Source: Oscillatoria sp. (GTDB lineage: Bacteria; Cyanobacteriota; Cyanobacteriia; Cyanobacteriales; Laspinemataceae). From it: 64,000 bases of DNA. The notes beneath the pieces are model-generated. The model saw only the letters and a program-made list of their open reading frames with translations, did no database searches and had not been told where the DNA came from. The position numbers were made by a program, and so were the translations under genes. The stretch lies in NCBI GenBank assembly GCA_011390515.1, contig JAABSJ010000001.1:1-64000 (forward strand), read 5' to 3'. Shown one piece after another: positions 15,317 through 24,585 of this stretch. Each line of letters begins with the position of its first letter. Within the stretch, counting starts at the first letter, position 1.

Positions 15317-17251
15317 TTAACCCTCAGATTTAGGCAAGAGGTTGAGCAAATTCTGAAGATTATCTGCTGCATATCCCACTTCTAAGGCGGATTTTTCCGC
15401 TAGTAGGGCGAGCATCTGGTTCAGATAAACCCCTAACCGGCGATCGCTTCTCAATTTCATCAGCAGTTTCTCTTTGATGGGGGTCAGAATCAGTCGGACT
15501 TGCAGGGAGTTTATTTCGGGATTCAAGCTATCCGAAATCACCAGTTGATGGGTACGGAGTCGGTCAAATATTTCCAGGTTTTGAGTGCGGATTCCTGTGG
15601 TGATTTCCTGGCACAGGAGGGTGATTAAGTCTTTGGTGATATATTTCATCACCGCCGGTTGGAGGGTGAAGTGCGCTTCATCCTCCACTGTGCTGATTTC
15701 CAGGAGCGATCGCCGACTCAGGGATTTGATGATTTGGATCAATTCTGATTCGGAAAAGGCTGATAATATCTGGGGTTTTAAGGCAGACAGGGAAATGGGG
15801 TTTCTGGCGATAGCTAATCCGTACATGATTTGTTGTTCTGCCTCGGATACGGTTTCCCAATGTTGTTTTAACACCTCCTGCAAGGCATCATCGACTACTA
15901 CCGTATTTTTTTGAATAAACCTAGAAACTTTTCCTGTAAAATAATCCTTGATAATCGGACAAATTGTCATCAATGCCAACGGATTGGCCCGATAAAGTTC
16001 AATTAATTTGTGCCAATATTCGGGGTCTTTGAGTTGGTTAGCTTGTAAAATATGGCGGGCCGATCCGGGGTCTAATCCTTGAACTGGGAACAGATGTGTC
16101 GTCAAATGTTCTTGTTCTAAGTAAGGCATAGACTGGGACGGTTCACGACTGGTCACGAGTAAACAACTTGGATGGGTTTCTCTACTAATTTGGCGAATCA
16201 GTTCACCATAATCCTCATATCCGTCTCGATATTGTCCGGCTAATTCTCCACTGGTTAATAGGGTTTCACATTCATCAAAAATGAGTAAACATCGTTGCGA
16301 TCGCAACCCATCCATCAGTCGATTAATGGCCTCTTTGGAGGTTTCGGGTACTTCAATAGAAAATTGAGGGGACAGAGATGGAATGAGATTTCCTAGGAGT
16401 TCGAGGAGGGGGGGAGCATGGCGCAGGGAAATCCATTTTACTTGGTCAAAATCATTTTGAATCTCTTGAGCGCAGCGGATTGATAAATAGGTTTTACCCA
16501 TTCCCCCCAATCCGAGTAATACCACTAATCGAGCGCGATCGCACAGAATCCACTGGGTCAAAGTCGCCAATTCTGCTTCCCGTCCATAGAAATTAGACAG
16601 TTCCGGCGCTTCATCTTCCCAACTGGTCAACGGTAACTCTACAGGCAATTTCCAATCCCCCAACGGAGGTCTTTTTTGCTCAGTATCTTTTTCCAAACCC
16701 GGATCATTGATATCCGTTGGTTCAAGACCCTGTTGCATCCATTCTTCATATAAACAGTCCAGAAAAATCTGAGACAACCCGTCAACCACCCAATGTTCGC
16801 AGGTCTCGTAATCGGGGTTGAGAAACTTTCTAATGGTTTCTGAACTGGGGGGAGATAAATCATTCAAAGTTTCAATCCAAATTTTATTAAATCTTCCCCA
16901 GGCAATGCCGCGACCCTGCTTGAAATTCTCTAACTTTTCAGCGATTTCCTGTTTCAATTCCCGAGGGACATTTTGATGACTGTAGTCGCGATAGGGACGA
17001 TTCAGCAACAGGCGACATAATCCATCAATCAACCAATATTCGCCCGTGGAAGCGCTGTCTTCCAAAATTCGTTTGACTTCTGCTTCTGTTGGCACTGCTC
17101 CCAAACTTGCTGAGTCGGCGCGCCAATCCTGTAAAATGTCATTGATTTTCTTATCATAGTCTGTCAAGAATTTATCCTGTAACCGTCTTCGCTGTTCGGA
17201 ACTCAGGGGAACAGGACGATGATTTCTTTCCGGGGTCGTGGGTTGATACAT
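15317..17251 (-). CDS. STAND-class NB-ARC ATPase lacking a repeat sensor
   Basis: The start chosen is the ATG at 17251, preceded by AGGAG with a 4-bp gap, giving 644 aa; an upstream TTG would add 20 residues. The N-terminal 180 residues contain two copies of a helical unit (GEYWLIDGLCRLLL and CEHWVVDGLSQIFL). The NB-ARC module follows: FYGREAEL, the P-loop LGLGGMGKT (about 246-254) and Walker B CLLIFDECE (about 323-331), then a winged-helix part. The protein ends at YAADNLQNLLNLL, the point where related cyanobacterial NLR-like proteins usually continue into WD40 or pentapeptide repeats. Such ATPases act as oligomerising switches in immunity and cell death. Here sensing or output may be supplied by a neighbour such as the kinase or the CHAT-WD40 protein (inference). 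Confidence 0.85.
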   Translation of the reverse strand: MYQPTTPERNHRPVPLSSEQRRRLQDKFLTDYDKKINDILQDWRADSASLGAVPTEAEVKRILEDSASTGEYWLIDGLCRLLLNRPYRDYSHQNVPRELKQEIAEKLENFKQGRGIAWGRFNKIWIETLNDLSPPSSETIRKFLNPDYETCEHWVVDGLSQIFLDCLYEEWMQQGLEPTDINDPGLEKDTEQKRPPLGDWKLPVELPLTSWEDEAPELSNFYGREAELATLTQWILCDRARLVVLLGLGGMGKTYLSIRCAQEIQNDFDQVKWISLRHAPPLLELLGNLIPSLSPQFSIEVPETSKEAINRLMDGLRSQRCLLIFDECETLLTSGELAGQYRDGYEDYGELIRQISRETHPSCLLVTSREPSQSMPYLEQEHLTTHLFPVQGLDPGSARHILQANQLKDPEYWHKLIELYRANPLALMTICPIIKDYFTGKVSRFIQKNTVVVDDALQEVLKQHWETVSEAEQQIMYGLAIARNPISLSALKPQILSAFSESELIQIIKSLSRRSLLEISTVEDEAHFTLQPAVMKYITKDLITLLCQEITTGIRTQNLEIFDRLRTHQLVISDSLNPEINSLQVRLILTPIKEKLLMKLRSDRRLGVYLNQMLALLAEKSALEVGYAADNLQNLLNLLPKSEG

Positions 17252-17832
17252 GGAACTCCTACATCTTCTTAACAATGAGGTTGAGTCTTGAAGTTCGAGG
17301 GAAGTGGTCAATGGCTTTTAAATGGGGTTTAAATTGGCCTTAAGCGCTGCTCCCTTTTCATCGAATTAGGGTATCCTACTATTTTCACTGATTTTGGGTA
17401 TTTTGGAAAGAGGGGAACGGGTAATTTTTCCCCGATGTAGAAATCCTGGACTGGAGAAACTGCGGAAATTGGCCATAGTCGGGAAAGATTGAATAGCTCT
17501 TTTCCCCCGGCAACCCTGAGTTCAGACGCCTTCCAAAATCCCTCTTTCATTGACCCCCTTAGTCAAATTGGCGTTAACTTGGTCTCAAGTTGGCTTCAAA
17601 TTTAGAGTCTTTAAACATTAACTGGATACAATAGTCACATCAGTCTGTTCCAGTCTCAATCCAGACAAAAATGAACCGCTCAATCCACAGATTTTTCTAA
17701 ACTTGTGGAGTTCAAAAGTTCAGGGAGGTTAGAAGCATCTGAAACATTTAATGGATTAAGTGTGGCTCAAATCCTAATTTATAGGGTTAATCCCTGCTCT
17801 ACTCATCTTGACTTAACTTGTTTCTAAATGAT
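17252..17832. other. Divergent promoter region, no gene seen
   Basis: About 580 bp between the STAND ATPase gene (minus strand) and the next plus-strand gene. It has several AT-rich stretches suited to promoters, but no repeat family of this window and no convincing reading frame. A 73-codon frame near 17329-17550 lacks a ribosome-binding site and family likeness. Confidence 0.4.
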
Positions 17833-18273
17833 ATGGCTATCAATCTTGACCTGTTTTCGGGGACCAATTTCCGCTCGACGATTCAAAACTATTGCAGCCA
17901 ACTCAAATGGCGGATTAATGACATTAACGATCGCCGAGCAATTTTGCGATTCAATGCTTCCTCTGGCAATACGCAAACTCTGTTTATTATCCGCTATGAA
18001 AATACTCTAGAATTTTCTGTGCCTAGCGGGTTGAAATTTAACAGAGATTCTGAAATACCCGGGGTATTTTCTACCTACTTGCTGGTGAAAAATGCTTCTT
18101 ATAAGCTGGGATTTTGGTGCATTGAAGAAATTAGCGGCCAAAAAGTTTTTTCAATTATGCACAATGCGGAAATAAGTCTCATCAATGCCAATTACTTCGA
18201 GCGCGTTGTTTTAAGGCTGGTGAATGAGTGTGACGAATTTGAACAAGCCATCACTCATCTCTTGAATTGCTAA
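17833..18273 (+). CDS. Unrecognised small alpha/beta protein (YbjN/secretion-chaperone-like appearance)
   Basis: A soluble protein of about 146 aa from the ATG at 17833; a TTG 15 bp earlier is possible. An N-terminal helix (FRSTIQNYCSQL) is followed by several beta strands (AILRFN, TLFIIRY, LEFSVPSG, YLLVKN, KLGFWCIEE, VFSIMHNAEI) and a final long helix. This order recalls YbjN or type III secretion chaperone-like folds, which are often adaptors. That likeness is by eye only. It lies between the STAND/kinase block and another unknown gene, and may be co-transcribed with the latter (about 120 bp apart). Confidence 0.6.
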   Translation: MAINLDLFSGTNFRSTIQNYCSQLKWRINDINDRRAILRFNASSGNTQTLFIIRYENTLEFSVPSGLKFNRDSEIPGVFSTYLLVKNASYKLGFWCIEEISGQKVFSIMHNAEISLINANYFERVVLRLVNECDEFEQAITHLLNC

Positions 18274-18396
18274 ACCCTAAACTCTTCTAATTTGACTAAT
18301 TAACCGGGTAAATAGCCTGGTGATTTTAGGTCTACAATAGAGGGTTTTTCTCCGCTATTTCCTCCTAAAAAATCCCAATTGCTACCTAAATGTTCC

Positions 18397-19617
18397 ATGA
18401 TGATTATCCGCCAACCCCTTTATATTTATCCTGGCGATCGCCTGGAATCAGAACTCGATCGCCTCCGTCAACTCTTCAGTGCCACAGGGATTAAATCTAG
18501 CGAACCCGGACCCCCTTTCAATAACTTTTTCCTGCTCGGACCCCGCACAGCTAGGACCGCTTCTCAACTCTTAAAACACTGGGGTTTAACCCTCAAGCAA
18601 TCCTCTAATTCTACCCCGATTATTGCCTGGGGCGTCTGGATGCCTTGTCAAGACAACCCACTCCCTGCTCCCTTGGTCCAAGTTTATCGTCCCCTGCGAC
18701 AATCGGGCGATCGTCCCCTGCTGATTTCCGAACAACCTTTGCAACCGGGAGAACTAATTATTGTGACTGAACACTGCGATTCCTTAGTGATGTTATCCCC
18801 CTCTGAAGTCACTCAAACTCTCCCGGATCACCTCCAATGGTTTGTCTGGCATTCTGACCTTTCTCTGAAAACTTTTAGGCCAATTTATGGTCAACCCTAT
18901 CCTAGAATTCCCCAACCCCCAATCCCCGTTAGTCCTCTCAAACATCCCGGTCCAATCCTCCGAACTTCCCCTCCCTGGTTAAGTGATTTTTATCCCGAAA
19001 TCACCTTTTCCTTAACCCCCAAAACTCCTTCGTTTCAACTGATTTCGCTCCTACCCTCCGAAGAATTAGCCGCCCTTACCCTGGCATTAAATAATGCCCC
19101 TTGGACTCGGCAAATTCAGGAAATCTCTAGTCACGATATCTGCAATCTTATCCCCTGGAGTCAATCCCGGACCTGTCCCGCTATTGTTAGACAAATGGTG
19201 TGGCAACTTCAGAATCCCAACTTGAAAAGAAAGGTTGCCGAACTCACCGGAATTCCGGTAACAGGTCGTCGAGAATTAATCTGTAGTCGCCTTCGTCCTG
19301 GCGATCGCCTGTTCCCCGGAAAAAATCCCCCCAGTGACGGCAAACTGAGGGTTCAACTTCATTGGGTCTTGCAAGTGCCTGATTCCCCACAACGTCCTTG
19401 GGATTTAACAGTTCGCTCTCCCAATTCTCCTGAAACCCCCCAAATTGTTTACGCCGCAAAACCCAATTCTGCCCTCTGCTTGTTAATTGGAAAAGACTCT
19501 TCCTACGAGATTCCTGAGATTCCCGAGGATGCCGGAGACCGCCTGTCCATTATGATGACTTTTGAGTCCACAATTGACCCTACTCATTCCCCCATTTCCG
19601 ACCCTAATTTTGGGTAA
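18397..19617 (+). CDS. Unrecognised 406-aa protein
   Basis: I do not recognise this protein. It is soluble, Pro-rich in the middle (QPPIPVSPLKHPGP) and has no membrane segment. An N-terminal half of mixed strands is followed by a helical stretch near residues 240-300 (LAALTLALNNAPW, then VRQMVWQLQNPNLKRKVAEL) and a beta-rich C-terminal part. A TTG start 18 bp upstream is also possible. It is on the same strand as the preceding 146-aa gene and is about 120 bp downstream, so the two may form a unit. Its place next to STAND, kinase and nuclease-helicase genes is the only hint to its role. Confidence 0.6.
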   Translation: MMIIRQPLYIYPGDRLESELDRLRQLFSATGIKSSEPGPPFNNFFLLGPRTARTASQLLKHWGLTLKQSSNSTPIIAWGVWMPCQDNPLPAPLVQVYRPLRQSGDRPLLISEQPLQPGELIIVTEHCDSLVMLSPSEVTQTLPDHLQWFVWHSDLSLKTFRPIYGQPYPRIPQPPIPVSPLKHPGPILRTSPPWLSDFYPEITFSLTPKTPSFQLISLLPSEELAALTLALNNAPWTRQIQEISSHDICNLIPWSQSRTCPAIVRQMVWQLQNPNLKRKVAELTGIPVTGRRELICSRLRPGDRLFPGKNPPSDGKLRVQLHWVLQVPDSPQRPWDLTVRSPNSPETPQIVYAAKPNSALCLLIGKDSSYEIPEIPEDAGDRLSIMMTFESTIDPTHSPISDPNFG

Positions 19618-20561
19618 TTATATACAGTTAAAGCAGAGAAATATTTCCTTAAGATTTGAGCAATTTTTGCTGGCTCAACTCTTAGTAATTTGGAGGCTGA
19701 GTGATTTACAAAAGTCTGGGTTCCCCCCCGGTCTGACTCGTCCCACTAGGCCCTCCGGGGTTGAAAGTCAGCCCTGATTATAGCGAACCTAAATCATTCT
19801 GGCATAAAGATAGCGAGCAAGATGCTCGCACTACAAGACCAAAAGGCTTGGATCCATTGTCAAACTGATTTAGACTGGCTATATAGCAAGGTTGAGGGGA
19901 TGACCATTTAAGCGCTGCTTTTTTTAGAGCGGGGTAGCGATGCCACGGGAACCGCGCTGTTGAATTCGGGTTGAGAAAGCTCTAAAAACCTGTCTCTATT
20001 CGTTGTATAATTTAGAGAACAGTGCCTTTTATGGTTAAATATTATCCTAAATCGGAGGTCAGCGAACGGGATCAAGCGTTGATAGATAGTGTACATCGGG
20101 TGAATGCAGTCGATCGCGCCCCGGGAACCGCTATATAATTTCCGAAATGGCAGTTGGCACTCTGTCGGGACAAAGGAGATTTCTAAAATTGCCCGGGTTT
20201 GACCTGATTTGGGGACAGTCGGATCAACTAATCAGAGATGGGGGTCGCCGTGGGTAGGTCGGATCTAAACTTCCATTAGCCAAGAACTCTCGTGGACTGC
20301 TTCGGGAACTTGCTCAAAAACTCCGTAATTCCACCAATTGACAAAACCGCGCCTGTTTGGCACAAATTTTCTAAACAACAAATTAATAGATTACCATTGG
20401 TAAATTTCTACACAAAACAGACCCCAACGGTGAGACAATAGAGTTTAATAAGCCAGTAATTTTAGCTTCATCAATTCAGAGGCAGTTATCAGCTTACGAA
20501 TAGATTGAGGTCGTTATGTGGCGACGGCGCTGCAAGTATTGAGCCAATTAGAGGAGGGGTC
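19618..20561. other. 944-bp spacer with gene and repeat remnants
   Basis: No intact gene. A short coding-like frame at 20031-20138 (starting MVKYYPKSEVSERDQ) stops at a GGAACCGCTATATAA sequence, which is the end of a family B repeat as seen at 63855, so it may be a gene fragment cut by repeat insertion. A small palindrome GCGAGCAAGATGCTCGC lies near 19813. The right end should hold the promoter of the NERD-helicase gene. Confidence 0.5.
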
Positions 20562-22421
20562 ATGGCTGCGATTGTTCCCGATGCTGTCCCAGCAAAGGCA
20601 AGTCAGGGGGAAAAGAAAGTTTTTAAGTTGCTCCGAGATGAGTTGCCCGATGATTTTTTCATCTACTATGAGCCGAGCGTGAATGGGCTCTATCCCGACT
20701 TTATTATTATGGGTCCAACGTTTGGGGTGCTAGTCTTGGAGGTGAAAGGCTGGCGTGCCAACCAGATAGAAAGTGCCGATAACCAGTTTTTTCTGATCAA
20801 CCAAGGGGAGCAAATTGAAAGTTGTCAGTCTCCACTTCGGCAAGGTAAGGGCTACCTGGATGCGCTGCTGCACCAATTTAAAGGCTATTCTATTCTGTGC
20901 CAGGATGACGGCGAACATCAAGGAAAGTTGAGATTTCCGGTCGGGGTTGGGGCCATCATGACTGGAATAACCGAACCTGAAGCGCGGGTGGCTCATCTAT
21001 ATCCCCTACTCGAAAAACCACAGGTTTGTTATCGCGATGAATTGCTGGACTGGGAGGAGCTAGGAGAGAGCAGACTGATCAAGCGCTTAGAGCAATTCTT
21101 CACCCATCGGTTTAAGTTCTGGGGATTAGAAGAAGACCAAATCAGCACCATTCGCGGCATCATCCACCCCGAGGCCAAAATTCGGGAAGAATCCGCCCAA
21201 CCCACCAGCGTTCCGGTTGGACAAGAGGTCTCCCCCAACGCGCAGCGCATCCGCACCCTGGACCATAAACAAGAACAACTGGCTCGTTCGCTGCAATCTG
21301 GGCATCGGCTGTTTTGTGGGGTTGCGGGTTCCGGGAAAACCTTGATTTTGCTGAGTCGGGCCAAAATTCTTGCCCGTGGACTGTTCGCGAAACGGGTGCT
21401 GCTGCTATGCTTCAATATGACTTTGGCTTCTTGGTTGAGATCGCTCATCGAACAGGATGACAACCGGACCTACCAGGAACAAATCGAGGTGATGCACTTT
21501 CACGAGTGGGCCAAGTCGATTCTGGGCGGGCTACCCAATCCCCAGGTTTATAAGGAGAATTACGACGACTTGCTCGGTGAACGGCTCGTCAAGATTTTAG
21601 AGCAAATGCCGTTAGAAGATAAATGGGATGCGGTGCTGATTGATGAAGGCCATACATTCTCGCCATCTTGGTTTTCCGCTTGCCGACTCGCACTCAAAGA
21701 CCCGGAAGATGGAGATTTGCTGATCGTTTCTGATCGCTCCCAAAGTTTCTACAACCGTCAAAAATTCACTTGGAAATCTGTAGGCATCAACGCCCAGGGT
21801 CGGATGCGGAAGCTCAACCAAAACTACCGAAACACTGAGGAAATTTTATCTGCCGCTTGGGAAATGATTCAATCGTTGTGCGAAACTGACGACGATGAAA
21901 CCTTCCCAATTGTCGAACCGAAAAGCGCAATCCGACGCGGGAAACGCCCCCTCCTCCATCTGATGGACCACCGGCAGGCGGAAGTCGAAGGGGTACTCTC
22001 ACAAATTCAAGAGCTAGTTGCCCAAGGGTATCAGCCAGAGGATATTGCCATTATCTATCGCTATGTGGGCCCGCGTGAGCAGGATTCGTTCACTTACCTG
22101 ACCCAACAATTGGAAGCCTCGGAACTGGGTTGTTGCTGGATTACGAAAGGCGATGAGGAGAAAAGAAACTACAGCGCCGCGCAACGGGGAGTGCGAATTG
22201 TAACGGTCAAGTCAGCATTAGGACTAGAGTTCAAAGTGGTTATTGTGCTTTGGGTTCAACAGTTTGGTGCGAAGGTTGGTGTAGAAGATGCTGTTGATGC
22301 CAAACGGTTACTCTATGTTGCCATGACCCGCCCGCAAGACCTTTTACACCTGTTTGGGTCGGGAAATTTCTCTTTCCTTGAGGATTTACAAACCTGCGAA
22401 TGTTTAGATGTTGCCTGCTAA
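20562..22421 (+). CDS. NERD nuclease fused to UvrD/Rep-type helicase
   Basis: A 619-aa protein. The start at 20562 is set by GGAGGGG 3 bp upstream; an in-frame ATG 57 bp earlier lacks one. The N-terminal NERD domain (about 10-125) has the PD-(D/E)xK-like residues Asp46 (YPDFIIMG) and Glu60 with Lys62 (LEVKGW). A superfamily 1 helicase follows with GVAGSGKT (Walker A, about residue 255), VLIDEGH (Walker B), NQNYRNTEEI (motif IV), a TVKSALGLEF region and the motif VI segment YVAMTR. NERD proteins are predicted DNA nucleases, and NERD-helicase fusions occur in DNA processing and anti-phage settings. It is a single gene; its position at the edge of the conflict-gene block fits a defence role, which is inference. 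Confidence 0.88.
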   Translation: MAAIVPDAVPAKASQGEKKVFKLLRDELPDDFFIYYEPSVNGLYPDFIIMGPTFGVLVLEVKGWRANQIESADNQFFLINQGEQIESCQSPLRQGKGYLDALLHQFKGYSILCQDDGEHQGKLRFPVGVGAIMTGITEPEARVAHLYPLLEKPQVCYRDELLDWEELGESRLIKRLEQFFTHRFKFWGLEEDQISTIRGIIHPEAKIREESAQPTSVPVGQEVSPNAQRIRTLDHKQEQLARSLQSGHRLFCGVAGSGKTLILLSRAKILARGLFAKRVLLLCFNMTLASWLRSLIEQDDNRTYQEQIEVMHFHEWAKSILGGLPNPQVYKENYDDLLGERLVKILEQMPLEDKWDAVLIDEGHTFSPSWFSACRLALKDPEDGDLLIVSDRSQSFYNRQKFTWKSVGINAQGRMRKLNQNYRNTEEILSAAWEMIQSLCETDDDETFPIVEPKSAIRRGKRPLLHLMDHRQAEVEGVLSQIQELVAQGYQPEDIAIIYRYVGPREQDSFTYLTQQLEASELGCCWITKGDEEKRNYSAAQRGVRIVTVKSALGLEFKVVIVLWVQQFGAKVGVEDAVDAKRLLYVAMTRPQDLLHLFGSGNFSFLEDLQTCECLDVAC

Positions 22422-22503
22422 AGGATGCTAAAACCTCAAGGACTGGACTTGCTTGCTCCAGAATAAATCGCACTCGTCACCCCTGATGATGACCCCAACC
22501 TAG

Positions 22504-22661
22504 AATGGTTGGGAGCATCTCCGTCAAAGGTCGCCCTCACCCTAAATCCCTCTCCCCTCATGGGAGAGGGACTTTGAATCCGGCTCCCCTTCTCCCCTGA
22601 AAGGGAGAAGGGGTTGGGGGATGAGGGCCAACTGTCCTTCTTGAGATGCTCCCCAATGGTT
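22504..22661. repeat. Inverted-repeat element with GGGAGAGG hairpin interior
   Basis: Imperfect inverted ends ATGGTTGGGAGCATCT and AGATGCTCCCCAATGGTT enclose CCCTCTCCCCTCATGGGAGAGGG and CTTCTCCCCTGAAAGGGAGAAG hairpins. The interior is of the same type as that inside the repeats at 40725 and 63762. It lies between the helicase and Uma2 genes. Confidence 0.75.
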
Positions 22662-22710
22662 GAGGACAGGGACGGGGGAATTGCCAATAGATGCACTAGG
22701 GGATGTAATC

Positions 22711-23316
22711 ATGACGATCGCCACTCCGAAAAACTTAACCTTTGACCAATTTCTGGCGCAGTATCCCGAAGATGGGGGAGTTTACGAACTGGTGAATGGA
22801 GAACTGCTAGAAAGGCGCTCGACTCGAAATCATGATGATATTGCTGATTTTATTGCCGATGGGTTTAAAGGTGAAATCCACCGGCTGAATTTAAACTATG
22901 TGGTGAAAAATACAGCAGTAATTAGAACGGTGTCTGCTACAGGAATTGAGCAAGGGCGTCAACCGGATGTGGCGGTTATCGATCGCCATCTCTGGCGCAG
23001 GGATCGCTCGGACTACAATGCATTACGGGAACCGATTCAGGTGGCGGTAGAGGTGACTTCAACGAATTGGGAAGATGATTATCTGGATAAATTTGAGGAA
23101 TATCAACGGTTAGGAATTCCTGAATATTGGATCGTGGATTATTTAGCCATTGGCAGTCGAGAATTTCTAGGCAACCCGAAAGTGCCTACGGTTTTTGTAT
23201 TTAACTTAGAATCCTCGGGTCAATATCGGCGCACCCCGTTTACCGGAGGCGATCGCATCCTTTCCCCGACTTTCCCTGAACTGTCCCTGACGGCACAACA
23301 GGTTTTGACGGCTTAA
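22711..23316 (+). CDS. Uma2-family (DUF820) putative endonuclease
   Basis: A 201-aa protein from the ATG at 22711; an in-frame ATG 51 bp upstream lies in the repeat and is less likely. It has the Uma2 order: LTFDQFLAQYPEDGGVYELVNGELLE at the N-terminus (shown in pieces: YELVNGEL near residue 26), QPDVAVID near residue 92, VAVEVTS near residue 117, and KFEEYQRLGIPEYWIVD near residue 130. The Asp and Glu form the predicted PD-(D/E)xK site, although the usual Lys is not obvious. Cyanobacteria hold many copies of this family, and their biological role is not settled. It appears to be transcribed alone. Confidence 0.88.
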   Translation: MTIATPKNLTFDQFLAQYPEDGGVYELVNGELLERRSTRNHDDIADFIADGFKGEIHRLNLNYVVKNTAVIRTVSATGIEQGRQPDVAVIDRHLWRRDRSDYNALREPIQVAVEVTSTNWEDDYLDKFEEYQRLGIPEYWIVDYLAIGSREFLGNPKVPTVFVFNLESSGQYRRTPFTGGDRILSPTFPELSLTAQQVLTA

Positions 23317-23365
23317 CCTCCGGATTTAATCGCAACTTTTTGGGTCAATTTAGGCGCAATCATCC

Positions 23366-24265
23366 CTATTCAATCGCTCTTTCTACCCACTCCACGATCG
23401 CTTGATTGACAAACTCCGGACTTTCATCATAGACCACATGACCGGCATCGGGAATTGTTACCAATTGGATGTTAGAATTTAAGGCTGCCAATTTCACCGC
23501 GCTCCTAAAGGGAACAATCCGGTCCGCTTCTCCCCAGAGTAATAAAATAGGGAGGGTTAATCCCGGTAATAAATCTTTGAGAATGGGGCTATATTCCGGG
23601 TCGCTGCGGGTGAGGGAGAGGCGATAAAAGACTTGCAATGCTCCTTGGTCCCGTGCAGGGGTGGCAAAGATTTCGACTAATTCATCATCCACTAATTCAG
23701 GATTTTGATAGATTTTTCGCAGAACACCCCTTAATAAACCCGGTTGCCGGACGATTTTAAATAGCGGCCATAATAACAGGGGAGATGAGAAAAATTGCTC
23801 GATCGCCCTCGCCCAAGCGGGAGGTTGTCTCGGTTGCGGGTCCGGGAGAGTTAGCATGACTAATCCTTGGGCCATTTGGGGATAGGTTGCCACCGTAGTT
23901 AAGGCAATTAATGCACCGAGAGAATGGCCGATGACGACAGCAGGTTTTGCAATGAAACTTCGCCAAAAATCATAGACTAATTCGGCCCATAAACTGACGC
24001 GATAATTGGCGGAGGCTTTTTCGGAAGCACCAAAGCCTAAAAAGTCTAGGGCGTAAATTGTATGATATTCGCTAATCGGTCTTAAATTGAACCGCCATTG
24101 TCCCAAGGAAGAACCGAATCCATGTAGGAAAATTAAGGGGATGGCATTCGCTTTAGCTTGAGGCGATCGGATATAGGTGTAACGGATTTGATATCCGCGC
24201 CAAATCCAATCCCGTTGAGCGCCGAGGGGGGGTGTGTTGGAGGGTGTGTTGGGTTGCGATCGCAT
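23366..24265 (-). CDS. Alpha/beta-fold hydrolase
   Basis: About 299 aa. Features of the family are FLHGFGSS (oxyanion region, about residue 45), the nucleophile elbow VIGHSLGAL (about residue 110), an acid in LLWGEADRIVP (about residue 245) and the catalytic His in DAGHVVYDE near the C-terminus, so the full triad is present. The substrate cannot be told from sequence. The ATG at 24265 is preferred to the one at 24289, whose extra codons lie in the simple repeat at 24269-24330. Both neighbouring genes are on the plus strand. Confidence 0.88.
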   Translation of the reverse strand: MRSQPNTPSNTPPLGAQRDWIWRGYQIRYTYIRSPQAKANAIPLIFLHGFGSSLGQWRFNLRPISEYHTIYALDFLGFGASEKASANYRVSLWAELVYDFWRSFIAKPAVVIGHSLGALIALTTVATYPQMAQGLVMLTLPDPQPRQPPAWARAIEQFFSSPLLLWPLFKIVRQPGLLRGVLRKIYQNPELVDDELVEIFATPARDQGALQVFYRLSLTRSDPEYSPILKDLLPGLTLPILLLWGEADRIVPFRSAVKLAALNSNIQLVTIPDAGHVVYDESPEFVNQAIVEWVERAIE

Positions 24266-24268
24266 GGT

Positions 24269-24330
24269 TAGGGGTTGGTCATTTGTCATTTGTCATTTGT
24301 CGTTGGTCATTGGTCATTTGTCATTTGTCG
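24269..24330. repeat. Simple tandem repeat GTCATTT(G)
   Basis: Near-identical 7-bp GTCATTT and GTCATTG units are repeated about eight times, immediately upstream of the alpha/beta hydrolase gene. A 30-bp palindrome CTCGTGAGGGGGCT/AGCCCCCTCACGAG follows at 24336-24365. Confidence 0.8.
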
Positions 24331-24585
24331 TTATCCTCGTGAGGGGGCTGAAGCCCCCTCACGAGAAAACCCGGACCAAGACATCGGGGATGGGACCGTT
24401 CGTGAGGACCCCACCCTAACCCGAACCTTGGGAAGGGGAGGGGACCGGAGGATGGGACTATTATTGTATGGATTGCCAATTTATGGCGAGGGACTCCAGT
24501 CTGTTACAAACTGTCATGAATTTGGGGCGCGTCAAGGGGTATAGTAAAAATGATCGCCTCTTTGCGCTGTTGAGGAATCGTTCTC

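Noticed and set aside
17329-17550. 73-codon minus-strand frame upstream of the STAND gene
   Set aside because: No ribosome-binding site, family likeness or hydrophobic pattern; probably chance.
9341-23316. Prophage or integrative element covering the conflict-type genes
   Set aside because: No integrase, structural phage gene, attachment repeat or tRNA edge was seen around the block.
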